From the NCBI GenBank assembly GCA_940671915.1, contig CALNVZ010003435.1:11692694-11756693 (forward strand): 64,000 nucleotides of DNA, read 5' to 3'. A program made the position numbers and the translations under genes. Below the pieces are notes generated by a model that did not search any database, was not told the origin of the DNA, and saw only the letters and a list, made by a program, of their open reading frames with translations. How positions within the stretch are numbered: the first letter of the stretch is position 1; the number at the start of each line of letters is the position of its first letter. Below, piece by piece: positions 47,901 through 56,372 of the stretch. The stretch comes from Paracentrotus lividus (taxonomy: Eukaryota > Echinodermata > Echinoidea > Camarodonta > Echinidae).

Positions 47901-50900
47901 ACTTAAGTTTGACTTAGACAAGGTCGACTGTATGATGGACTTAAATTTCAGGGCAGTGGAATTTTATAAATCATCCAAGTATCATTTATTCTAACTCATA
48001 CTGCATGTTTTACTTGTATCTGCACCTTTTATTTTCATAGCTAAATCAAAGATATCCAATGGGGTCTGTGATCAAGACTATGATGTTCTACAAACACCCT
48101 TTTTGGAGAGACTCTGGTGACTATCTGTACTCTCTGGTGCTATTATTTTGATTTTGATACTGGACAAGTTGCAACATCTTCATTTCTGTGATATTTAGAA
48201 CATTTCTCTGAATTTCAATTCTATTATTAATTTTTATTTATGAGGAATAGAGAACTTTGAAAGGACAGCTTCCTGTTTACTAATACCATCTGTGCTATTG
48301 TTTTGATACTTATCTATTCCATACACATTAACATACAATGGGAGACTTGGAACTTGAGATTCATGACTCTGGCATATAAAAAAGTGTATCGGGACAGTAA
48401 CCACTGGGCAATCACCCCTAAAAAACTACCCCAAGGACAATTACCCCCAGACAACTAACCCCGAGGACAATTACCCAACAAATAATTACCCCTACACAAT
48501 TATCCCCTAGGGATAATTTCCACCCGGACAGTTACCCACAGACAATTACATGTACCCCTAGGGTAATTATCCTGTGGGGGTGAAAGTCAAGGAGGTAATT
48601 GTCTAGGGGTAAATATCCTCAGGTAATTGTCCTGTTGGTATTTGTCCTCGGGGGTAATTATCTGCAGAGTAAGGGGTGTTTATCTGGGGGCAAGGGGTTA
48701 TTGTCCATGGGGGTAATTCAATGGGGGTAAATGTTTTTGGTGATTTCCCAGGGGGTAATTGTCCTGGAAGGAAAAAAAATGTCATCTTAAAAACAAGCTT
48801 GGGATGATTTTCTCTTGTGAAAAGAAAATAACAGGTAATATGTCTTTGATTTTGGATATCTTTTTTCAATATTATTTTTGGATTTTGATATCATACACCA
48901 TTAGATTTCTCTGGATCAGTCATGGCAGATGGTATTATATCAGAAATAAGAAGTGATGGTACCAGACAAGGTAGCAAACATCCTGTTCTTGTTGGGTATG
49001 TATTCATCACTTCATCTAAATATTTAGACTTTTAGACTTAATGGCTCATATTAACAAAGGTGTCTAAAGTTAAGCCAGACCTAAGCAATCTCAAAAAGTA
49101 GATGTTCCATTCATCAGAATTTTTGGGACTGAAACTATTAAAACCTGCCTGGGAATTATAAGTGCTAAAGTTTTTTTTTAATCCTGAAAGCATGATTCCA
49201 GAACTTAAAGAAACATAACATAGACAGATTGTGTCACAGTTTGGGACTCATAGTTAAACCTCAGATTTAAGCTATGGCTTAAATTAGGACACCTTGTGAA
49301 TACGGGCCATTTTATCTTATTCCATGTGGAACCATGCAGCAACAGAAGATCTCCACCCTCTGTGGTCTTCCGCTAAGGATTGGGTGTTGGTGTAGGATGT
49401 TTTTTTTTTAATCCCCCAAGTAGTTGGAGGTTGCCCGCATTCCGTCTACCATATTCTGGATCCAATCTAGGGAGGTCCATGTATGTATTGTTGGTGTCAT
49501 TCTGAGCACATGACCTAGGAACCTTAGGCAGCGTTCTTTATTTACTAAGGGGTATCTGGTTGAATATTTTTATATACCTTTTCATTAACTGACATATATG
49601 AATGTTTTACAAATGATTTAAAAAGGCATAATAATGACATATCATAATATTCATGCATAAACACATCATTAAAATATCAATATCTAGAATGAGTAAGTAC
49701 CTTAATCAGGCTAAGTAATACCTGAATTATCATTAAGATGAGATTTATTGCCATGCAAAATCTAACCATGCCAATATTTAATGTCTATTAATGTTGGTGT
49801 CTTTTGTGCTTGATTTCCTTTGCTTTAAAACAAATTTACATGTTTATAATGTGTTTGCTTGAAGATTCCTGTCTGGAGACGCAGCCAAAGAACATTGCCA
49901 TCTTACTAAAGAAGAAAGGTAAGTCATTTTTGTAATTATCGCTTGAGCAAATGTTATAGACTCCATAATTATTCTACCATGTTTGTAAACAATTCTCAAT
50001 CGTATTATGGAGATGGGGATAAATATGGAGTTCCTTGATAGGTCACCTTAACCCTTTAGCACGTAGAGACTGCATGAAAAGTGTCAGTTTACTCACTAGC
50101 GGAAAAGGTTATGCTGTGTTTCAATCACGTTTTTCCAATAAGAATTGCTCTTAAAACATACTTTTTTTTGTGAAGAATTGGACAGCACACATCCAATGGG
50201 TAATCCACCACAAGTATGGGCATGTTATATCTCATATTTTTTATACTACCTTGACTAAAGCGTGCTTAAGACAGGGCGGTTTGGGGCGGTTTAGTGAGTA
50301 AGCAGAGGGGCGGTCTTGGGTGGTTTAGGTGCTAAAGGGTTAAAATGTTATGAACATAGGGTTACACCCTCAGAGACATGTAGGTTGGGGAAGTACCTTT
50401 GTTTTTGTTTGGTGATAATTCAGAACTAGATCAGAATACATGTTTCATTATTTGGCTTGATCTTTGTATCATGTTTTGGTGGTGTGTGAAAAATAATCGC
50501 TTATGTGATATTGGACAATACTGAAAAGTAAACTTTTGTTTCCTTTTTAATCACTTCAAATTTTATATTCTAAATCCATCTGACTTTGTATTGAAATTTC
50601 TTGTTTTGTTCAGATGGGGTACTTGATATTGAGTATTAGAATTCTTGTGGAGGGACCTGGGGGGTGATTCACTATTAAACAGCTAAAATTAATCCCAAAT
50701 GGGATAAAATCAATTTTAGGATCGATATCAATCCTAAGAGCAATTTCAATTTTAGTCGCTGATTCACTAAGCTATTTGGGAACAATTTTGCTGCTAAAAT
50801 TGATCCCAAGTCTAGAAGCGCTCGCGCACCACTTTTAAGCATTGACTTTGTACATAACCCTAATTTAATATGAGCGTGTGCATAACCTCATTATTTTCAA

Positions 50901-53900
50901 ACGCATGCGTTTAGCGTAAATCTGACAATTTGATTGTGACGTCAACAATGACTATCATAATTTCCATGCGCTAACCCATTAACCTCATTCACCAGTCCTT
51001 TACAAAAATATACCTGTCGAAATAAAATTTTCTGATTTGTTGATTGAGTGCGTTCATGAATATTCATATATATGAGCGTAAAATTAATCCCAAGCTAATA
51101 TTGATTTAGTGAACCAGTGAGTTAGGATTAACTTTAGCCTGGGATTGAAATCAATCCCAAATATCGCTCTTAGGAACGATCGCGGGCTCTGTTAGTGAAT
51201 CACCCCCCTGTTTGCCTGGACTACTGCATTGACCGTATCACAATAGTAGCTGGTGTAATCAAATATATGTCTTATTGACTTATTCTATTTTTAGGAGAGA
51301 TTTGATAGCTCAGCGGTATGCAGTGTTATTGAAAAATGATGAAGCTCTCAAGGTGAGAATTTACTTTGAAAATATATACCTTGGTACATGGCATAAATGA
51401 ACGAGTAATGATAATGGATATGATAAACTTTGCTGAGAGGAATTTTTGAGTTTCATGACAGATACGCCACCAGTGTTCTTTATCATGACAGGCCTACTTT
51501 TCCTTGTTGGTCTACAAGTTAGCTTGCACCCCGAGTAAGAATTGAACACATTAACCTGTTGGAGACGAGCTGATTTGGCTATAACACACATTTCCCATAG
51601 ACCTCAGCCCGAATATATTCGGGCTCAGTCCCCAACGGGTTAAAGAAATATTTAACTGAAAGATGAATCTTAAGCGAAGGGAAGAATTATTAATCAGTAG
51701 AACTACAAGTGTGATCCATCAAAACTGTAGTGTTTATTAAAAAGAGGTTTTTAATCACTTTAAAAGAGAAACAAGGTGATTAATGCATGGTGTTGAGTAC
51801 ATTTTTCGACCAATCTCTCAGGATTAACACGGAGGAGTGATGTCACGATAAGGGCGCAACTTATGCGAATGAATTAGGGAACCCGAGATTTGGAGGTATC
51901 TCAAAGGAAAAATAATCATGAATGGTTGAATCCCTTGAAGTACCTCGGTTCCTTTTTATAGCATTGGTATGCAAAATTTCAAGGTCCCAATTTCAAGCAT
52001 GAGCACATTAATCTGTGTGGCTATGTTTTTAGTGTAACAAGATTTCATCATAATGAGGTAATTAGCTTGGTCGAAAGTACCTCTTAGAAACAGGAGTCGA
52101 ACTGCGTTAAAGTACATAATATGAAGTAGTTTATATAGCGTTTTCAATGCCTTTTTAAAATTTTGTTGCAGCCTATTTTCTATGTGGAGAAGAACTGGAT
52201 GGATGAGCCTTACATTGGAGGAGGTTATGTAGGCTTCACACCACCGGGGGTTATCACCAAGTATGGCAAGTAAGAAGATACTCATAAGGATTATTGTGTC
52301 ATCTTCTCTAGATTGGAAGCTCTTTAAATATTTAGTGTTGCTGTTTGTGGCTTTAGGAGAGTTACATGCTTTGATGTTGTGCAATAGAACTTGATTAAAC
52401 AAAACTACACCCTACTGGCCTAAATGGGAAAGATCCCATTCCTAAGTGAAGCTGAATTGAATTGAACTTTACCTTTCTTTCTTACCTGACCTGTATTATA
52501 CTGAACTGAAGTGTACCGAGCTAAATTTTATATCATACCGAACTGATCATGAAAAAAAAAATGAATAATGAGTTTGGACATCATATACATTTGTATTTTG
52601 CTAAAATTACTCTAGGGTTTTACGAGAACCTATAGGTCGTCTTTACTTTGCTGGTACCGAGACAGCTACCAAATGGTCTGGATATATGGATGGAGGTGTG
52701 CAAGCAGGAGAGAGGGCTGCAAGAGAGGTAAGATCAAGCTTAGTGGTAATGTGGTAATGAAGATGATGGAGGTGGTAGTGATGATGATTATTATGATGAT
52801 GATGATGATAATGATGATGATGATGATGGTGGTGATGGTGATGGTGATGGTGATGGTGATGGTGATGATGATGATAATGATGATGGTGATGATGATGATG
52901 GTGGTGATGGTGATGGTGATGGTGATATTTTGGTGATGGTGATGGTGATGGTGATGGTGAAGGTGATGTCTTTGCAAAAAACTGGAGCTTAGACGCAAAC
53001 AGATCTGTATCAATTTTGCAATTTCTCTCAGTAAACACCCTATGTGTAAAGAATGGTTACCAATCAGAAATGACATTGGTTACGCATTAAGAAGCAAACC
53101 GAAATTCAATCAATACCATAGCAAAACAAAAAGATTCCAAAATAGTTCAATTCCATATTTTATTACTCTTCTTAATAAAAAGACATGACTCATGTACATG
53201 TGCAATGTATAGGCTAGTAGAATCACAAATTATGGAAAAGATTGGCACTTTTAACCCTTTTTACAAAACTTTTTATATTCATCTATTGTGCAATATCCTT
53301 TTTCATTGTGTTTGATTATGTATATGTGTAGTGCCTTTTGCTAGTAACAACGGATATTGATTATTGAATAGGTTTTGGAGCAATGTTAATCATTACATTT
53401 ACTTCTTAGGAGATAAATCACTGTAGTTTGTATCATGGGATTATAAGTCTTCTTGTAACTACTGAGATATGTCGTAAACGCATACAGTACTTTGTTGTTT
53501 AATCGACTTTGTAACTTGGTTTGAGAACATAGCTATTTTACTGTACATTACACCTGTGTTATTGCACTTGATAACACATCCCAAATTAAATCAAAATTTT
53601 CTTCCCACTTTGAAATTTTAACTTTGCTGTTTTACATGAATGTATTACTGTATCTGATTGTGTTCGGGCACTTTGTAGAGTTTAGAGAGTAAAATGAGTC
53701 ATTTGAGTGAGTGATGCGTGAGTTGTGTCTGTTGTATGTCCGTATGTGTGTCGGTGTGTGTGCATTTTGTGAAAGAGTGATGTTATGACATGTATATGAG
53801 AGTCAGCGGGATGTGTGTTCGCTTACATGTATGTCCACGTCTATATCGTGATATCGTGATACACATGAGCGAACACACACTCCGCCCAGGTCATGTGTGC

Positions 53901-55129
53901 TTTGTGTACGAGTGCAGCGCAAGTGAAGTATAGGAGTAGTGTGTATTTTATAATTAGTTTACAGTGTGCCCGTCCGCAGTCAGATCGTAATCATTCTTTA
54001 CAAAGCAAGCAATCCTTTTCTTATTTTTTTTGTTGAAAAGAACCATTTTAGTACAGTAAATAACGCTTTTGACCTCTCTCCTTGTTTGTGCCTCATGTAC
54101 CCGATTTACTATGTTACATTATTTTGTTAATTTCCTATTTATATATGTTATGTTTGTACATTGAATCCAATTCGACCTTTGGTCGCTATGTTCAATATTT
54201 CAATAAAACCTTTTCAATTTCAATTTCAATTTCAATGATGATGATGATGATGACGATTATGGGGATGGTGAAAATGATGATTGTAATGATGATGATGATG
54301 GGGATGGTGATGTTGGGTGTGATGATGATGATGGTGGTGGTGTGGTGGTGATGATGATGGTGGTCTGAATTTTGCTGGTATTGAGATGGCTACCAAATGG
54401 CCCAGATATATGGATGGAGGTGTGCAGGCAGGTGAAACGGTTGCAAGGGACGTACATGTAAAGTCAAGCTTAGTTTGGTAATGGTGATGATGGAGATAGT
54501 GGTAGTGGTGGTGGTGGAAATGGTGATGATAATGATGGTGGTGGTGGTAGTGGTGGTGGTGGTGGTGATGGTGATGGTGATGGTGGTGGTGGTGTTAGTG
54601 GTGGTGGTGGTAGAGAGATACCTACCAAATGGTCAAGATAAAGGCAGGAGAAAGGGTTGCAAGAGAGACAAGTTCCAGCTTAGTGTGGTAATGATGATTG
54701 TGGTAGTGATGATAATTTGTACTTTGCTGGTTGTTCAAGTGTAGAATTGTAATAGTCTTTAATGATTGAGGTGGTTCTGTGGTGGTGGTTGTATGTACTT
54801 TGCTGCACCGAGCTGAGGAAGCTGGCTACCAGTTGGTATCCTGCAGGACTCCTGTACAGGCAGAAAGGGCTGCAAGAGAGATACAAACTTAACCAAAAAA
54901 AAACAAAAAAAACAACACTTTGTTTTCCTAATATCTTTGGAATTTATTTTCTCAGTTTATCATTGTCAAGATCCAGCATGTATGTTTTAACTAACCATTG
55001 TAATAGCAAAATTGGTTTGCATACTCAAGATATATATTTTATTTTTATTTTACTCTCATTCCATTTATCTCTCTTTCTCTCTCTGTATATTTCAAAGACG
55101 TTTTGTGAGTGAGAAGAATGGGTTGAATG

Positions 55130-55167
<38 letters not shown>

Positions 55168-56055
55168 AGATATTGCATGCGATGGGCAGGATTTGTGAGG
55201 ATGAAATATGGCAGGAGGAACCTGAATCTAAGGTGAGTAGAGAATCATATTCAAGACATCAAGTTGTCAGTCATGTTTCACTCCCTCTATAGAAACCATA
55301 AAGTCCTGAGTTGTAATTATATTTCGTATCATGAATACAAAGAATAAATACCTTTATATTCGACCAGTTCTCACCGATCCCATAATATTGAGCGAATGTT
55401 CAAATTTGTATTGATGACCATATTGATTGTTGATACAAAGTCATTGTTCATTTTTTATTCCTCACCATTTCTCAATCCATTCTGTTTACACCACAAAGGA
55501 CTCCTTTTTATTTCCAACCATATTTCATACTCCCGTTTTAAAGCCATATGATATAAGAAATCCTTGTACATTTCAGACATGTCTTACTGTTCCAGATACA
55601 GTGACAAAGATACTCATGACTTTCTGTTGTCTGGTGGGGAATGATCGTAAGAGAAGTATTTATAAAAAAAAAAGTCTGAAACAATATGTTAATATTCATT
55701 ACCTTTGCAATAAATTCAATATTATTTCAAATACAAATATGTTAATGCAAAACAGATATCAGTCATTTTAAAGATTTCTTTGGGGATTTGGAGTTGCTTT
55801 GATGGTGCTCTTTAAAATTTGTGATGCACGAAGCCAAATGTTACATCTTCTTTTGATTGTACTTTTCTTGTTCTTTTTTTACCCCTTATATGTCAGGACA
55901 TGCCAGCTCTTTCATTTGAAGAAACATTCCTTGAGAGAAACCTCCCCAGCGTGAGTGGTTTCCTGAGATTTGTTACAACTACTCTTGTTCTTTCAGTAGT
56001 GGGAACAGCTCTGTGGATAAACAAGGATAAGATACAAACCTTCATCAAAAAATAG
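35940..56055 (+). CDS. Monoamine oxidase-like flavin amine oxidase lacking the FAD-linking cysteine
   Basis: The protein is homologous along its length to MAO-A/B (FAD enzymes of the outer mitochondrial membrane that oxidise amines). Exons: 35940-35991, 41334-41429, 41814-41951, 42813-42917, 45123-45318, 45773-45810, 46191-46254, 46663-46751, 47141-47224, 48041-48116, 48905-48995, 49865-49918, 51295-51352, 52172-52269, 52616-52727, 55170-55232, 55897-56055 (TAG). The sum is 1573 nt, one more than 524 codons. The extra base lies in exon 2 (the CC at 41354-41355), where [12 protein letters not shown] is expected; all other phases agree. The protein is about 523 aa (MAO-B 520). Visible are the FAD motif VVGAGISG...[23 protein letters not shown] with the N5-side Lys, both aromatic-cage Tyr (399 and 436), and a C-terminal helix near 490-510. 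The SGGCY pentapeptide reads IGGGY: Cys is replaced by Gly398, so FAD could only bind non-covalently. Confidence 0.93.
37198..37515 (+). mobile_element. LINE 3'-end fragment
   Basis: Plus translation gives a [16 protein letters not shown]-terminus typical of CR1/L2/Jockey-type LINE ORF2. It is followed by a 3' UTR with GAAGCGCCTTGAGCAA and GGCGCTATATAAGAATATG and a (TTA)n tail (37495-37512). It is heavily 5'-truncated and lies in oxidase intron 1. Confidence 0.75.
37844..38440. mobile_element. ~600-bp palindromic element, TIR AAAGGAAACCAATACCCAAG
   Basis: The left AAAGGAAACCAATACCCAAG and right CTTGGATATTGGTCCCCTTT ends are inverted copies. Arms of about 290 bases meet near 38140 (for example CAACATCGGCTTCAAAATGG with CCATTTTGAAGCTGATGTTG). 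Open frames on both strands here are mirror artefacts of the palindrome. Tips sit at TTAAA/TTTAAA, so a TTAA-type duplication is possible. It is in oxidase intron 1. Confidence 0.85.
39303..40937 (-). mobile_element. 5'-truncated LINE with reverse-transcriptase remains, interrupted by a MITE
   Basis: Minus-strand reading from 40937 gives [12 protein letters not shown], then a damaged catalytic box ([14 protein letters not shown] where F/Y-ADD is expected), then [16 protein letters not shown] and [15 protein letters not shown]. After a 257-base insertion (40201-40457) come [20 protein letters not shown] and [14 protein letters not shown], a 3' UTR and a poly(A) (39306-39317 on plus). These are ORF2 hallmarks of Jockey/CR1-group LINEs. 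The element has at least one in-frame stop and is dead. It lies in oxidase intron 1, antisense to the gene. Confidence 0.85.
40201..40457. mobile_element. MITE copy A (TATAAAATGG...GCTATA) inside the LINE
   Basis: It is nearly identical to both ends of 42922-43385: TATAAAATGGCTCTGTGATT, ATGCAAAGCACCAGCGTGCA, CGCGACCCCTATCTAAAGCT and GCACGCTC...GTGTGTTAATGCTATA. It lacks about 200 internal bases present in copy B. It splits LINE coding sequence, so it is younger than the LINE. Confidence 0.8.
42007..42527. mobile_element. ~520-bp Tc1/mariner-like foldback, TIR CAGTGCRTWTWAAAAAA, with TA duplication
   Basis: TA-CAGTGCGTATAAAAAATAG at the left is opposed by ...TTTCAAAATGCACTG-TA at the right. 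Inner inverted blocks include GATACCTTTCTTGAATCATAAATGTAATGC with its near-complement at about 42382-42413. There is no transposase. A pogo/Tigger-like start (ACAGTTGAACCTCTATAATA) lies just left, at 41972. It is in the oxidase intron after exon 41814-41951. Confidence 0.8.
42922..43385. mobile_element. MITE copy B, inserted 5 bases after an oxidase splice donor
   Basis: It is the same family as 40201-40457 but longer. It carries an internal perfect-like palindrome (TTACTTACCAAAAATTCCAA...TTTTTTTGGTAAGTAACT, 43108-43160) and about 150 further bases. The oxidase exon ends at 42917, the donor is GTATTA, and the element's TATAAAATGG begins at 42922, so the donor's outer positions may come from the element. 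It contains CGCTGCACACTCGCCTGCGG-type GC-rich blocks. Confidence 0.8.
43634..43803. mobile_element. Palindromic ~170-bp MITE, copy 1 (ATATCGTCGG...CAGACGATAT)
   Basis: Four related units AAGGGCGCTATTAC (two direct, two inverted) are arranged about the centre CATTGACTTTGTAC, with the GATGTTCCGTTGAGA and ACAACGGAACATC blocks opposed. It is a nested palindrome. Open frames on both strands (RRALL..., NSALL... repeats) are created by the repeated units. Confidence 0.88.
44566..44690 (+). pseudogene. Decayed tandem copy 1 of oxidase exon 5
   Basis: After a retained TTGTTCAG acceptor, ATGGATCGTCCATGGGACTT, TCCTGATGC, GGGATAGTTTGACAGTCA and GACATTTTAGTTCCAACTGACC follow the true exon 45123-45318. 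An early in-frame TAA and other changes make it non-coding. Only the first about 100 exon bases are present; flanking intron is included. Confidence 0.88.
44724..44896. mobile_element. Palindromic ~170-bp MITE, copy 2
   Basis: It has the same architecture as 43634-43803: ATATATCGTCTGTTGGGAGCC, AAGGGCGCTATTAC, a centre reading GTACAAAGTCAATG (the complement of copy 1's centre, so opposite orientation), ACGGAACATC and CCGACGATATAT. It is inserted inside the first decayed repeat of the oxidase exon-5 array. Confidence 0.88.
44936..45055 (+). pseudogene. Decayed tandem copy 2 of oxidase exon 5
   Basis: It also begins at a TCTGTTCAG acceptor: CCTATGGACCGTCC-GGGACTTCCCC, GAAATGGCACAGTTTAACGG, GAAGACATTTTGG and GAACTGACC. 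A base loss and stops break it. The unit repeats every about 187 bases (44936 to 45123); the first unit is stretched by the inserted MITE. Confidence 0.88.
47764..47930. mobile_element. ~170-bp pogo/Tigger-like MITE with TA duplication
   Basis: TA-CAGGCAGCCTTGTCTAAGTC at the left and, as complement at the right, TA-CAGTCGACCTTGTCTAAGTC: a good terminal inverted repeat with TA at both tips. It is in the oxidase intron 47224/48041. Confidence 0.8.
48390..48770. repeat. Foldback of GGACAATTACCCCC units
   Basis: The left half repeats GGACAATTACCCCC-like units and the right half the complement GGGGGTAATTGTCC, turning near 48560. The units resemble GGACAACTCCCCCG in the telomere-looped foldback at 10061, so the two belong to one family with diverged composition. 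It is in the oxidase intron 48116/48905. Confidence 0.8.
49042..49309. mobile_element. ~270-bp MITE, TIR TGGCYCRTATTMACAAAGGTGTC
   Basis: The left end TGGCTCATATTAACAAAGGTGTC and the right end (complement TGGCCCGTATTCACAAGGTGTC) are inverted repeats, with GTTAAGCC/GGCTTAA just inside. A partial relative lies at 20608-20790 in ANKS6. Confidence 0.8.
49320..49560 (-). mobile_element. LINE ORF2 3' fragment, minus strand
   Basis: Minus-strand translation near 49530 gives [15 protein letters not shown], the post-RT motif (RRLRWxGHVxRM) of several LINE groups, followed by degraded sequence. It is short and broken, in the oxidase intron 48995/49865. Confidence 0.5.
50659..51208. mobile_element. 550-bp MITE with perfect 16-bp TIR GGGGGGTGATTCACTA
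   Basis: GGGGGGTGATTCACTA at the left is exactly complemented at the right end (TAGTGAATCACCCCCC). Inside, AATCCCAA/TTGGGAT motifs are repeated in both orientations (GGATTGAAATCAATCCC), and CATTGACTTTGTAC occurs at 50840. It is non-coding; no clear target duplication is seen. It lies in the oxidase intron 49918/51295. Confidence 0.88.
52740..52965. repeat. (GATGAT/GGTGAT)n microsatellite after oxidase exon 15
   Basis: A trinucleotide/hexanucleotide GATG-rich tract begins about 15 bases after the donor of exon 52616-52727. Open frames through it (poly-Met/Val on plus, poly-His on minus) are artefacts. Similar tracts follow each decayed copy of this exon downstream. Confidence 0.95.
52975..54234 (+). 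mobile_element. LINE 3'-end fragment with (TTTCAA)n tail, inserted in the exon-15 repeat array
   Basis: Plus translation near 53090 gives [20 protein letters not shown] and [12 protein letters not shown], a LINE ORF2 C-terminus (KTKRFxNSxIPYxxxLLN). A long 3' UTR follows, ending ATTCGACCTTTGGTCGCTATG...TTTTCAATTTCAATTTCAA. The same 3' end is found inverted at 2086-2250. GATG repeats on both sides suggest insertion into the microsatellite. Confidence 0.75.
54235..54615. repeat. (GATG/GGT)n microsatellite with embedded exon copy
   Basis: ATGATGATG and GGTGGTGGT tracts flank the decayed exon at 54363-54480. The composition matches the tract at 52740-52965, supporting duplication of exon plus microsatellite as one unit. 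Confidence 0.9.
54363..54480 (+). pseudogene. Decayed tandem copy 1 of oxidase exon 15
   Basis: GAATTTTGCTGGTATTGAGA, ATGGCTACCAAATGGCC, ATATATGGATGGAGGTGTGC and GCAGGTGAAACGGTTGCAAG track the true exon (52645-52727). Its intron start GTAAAGTCAAGCTTAGT matches GTAAGATCAAGCTTAGT. It would read broadly in frame but lacks the first about 30 exon bases and the acceptor. Confidence 0.9.
54613..54892 (+). pseudogene. Decayed tandem copies 2 and 3 of oxidase exon 15
   Basis: Copy 2 (about 54613-54690) keeps ACCTACCAAATGGTC, GCAGGAGAAAGGGTTGCAAG and AGCTTAGTGTGGTAATG. Copy 3 (about 54791-54892) keeps GTACTTTGCTG, CACCGAGCTGA and CAGGCAGAAAGGGCTGCAAG. A further scrap, TTTGTACTTTGCTGG, is at 54716. 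All have lost frame. Together with copy 1 they form an exon-plus-microsatellite array. Confidence 0.82.
55133..55166 (+). promoter_or_regulatory. (CT)n microsatellite acting as polypyrimidine tract of oxidase exon 16
   Basis: About 17 CT units run directly into TAAG/ATATTGCATGCG, the acceptor of exon 55170-55232. Length changes in this tract would directly alter a splice signal. Confidence 0.8.
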
Positions 56056-56085
56056 GATGTTACTATGACTACCATTCCATATATT

Positions 56086-56372
56086 GTTGTTTTCTTGGGT
56101 TTGTTAAAACTGCTTTTATCATCTCAGCAGTGGGAACAGCTACTCTTGTTCTCTCAGAAGTGGGAACAGCTCTGTGGATAAACAAGAACAATATATACAC
56201 CTACATCAAGAAATTGCATCTTACTACGATGATCATTCCATATTAGGTTGTGTATTTTTTGGGGGGGATGCTACAAACTGCTCTTATTATCTCAGCATTG
56301 AGAACAGCTCTGTAGATACACATGGATAAGATACAAACCTTCATCAAGAAAATTGGATGACAATCACTCTTA
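56086..56372 (+). pseudogene. Decayed tandem copies of the oxidase terminal (membrane-anchor) exon
   Basis: Downstream of the stop, TTTATCATCTCAGCAGTGGGAACAGCT (56116), CTTGTTCTCTCAGAAGTGGGAACAGCTCTGTGGATAAACAAG (from 56144) and ATTATCTCAGCATTGAGAACAGCTCTGTAGAT (from 56284) repeat the real TTGTTCTTTCAGTAGTGGGAACAGCTCTGTGGATAAACAAG, with following ATCAAGAAA and ACNATNATCATTCCATAT. These are three partial copies with stops. They probably lie in the 3' UTR, since no strong polyadenylation signal comes earlier. Confidence 0.85.

Noticed and set aside
52643-53076. Histidine-rich 131-codon frame and Ile/Thr-rich frame on minus, Met/Val-rich frame on plus
   Set aside because: They are microsatellite translations, overlapping a true oxidase exon on plus.
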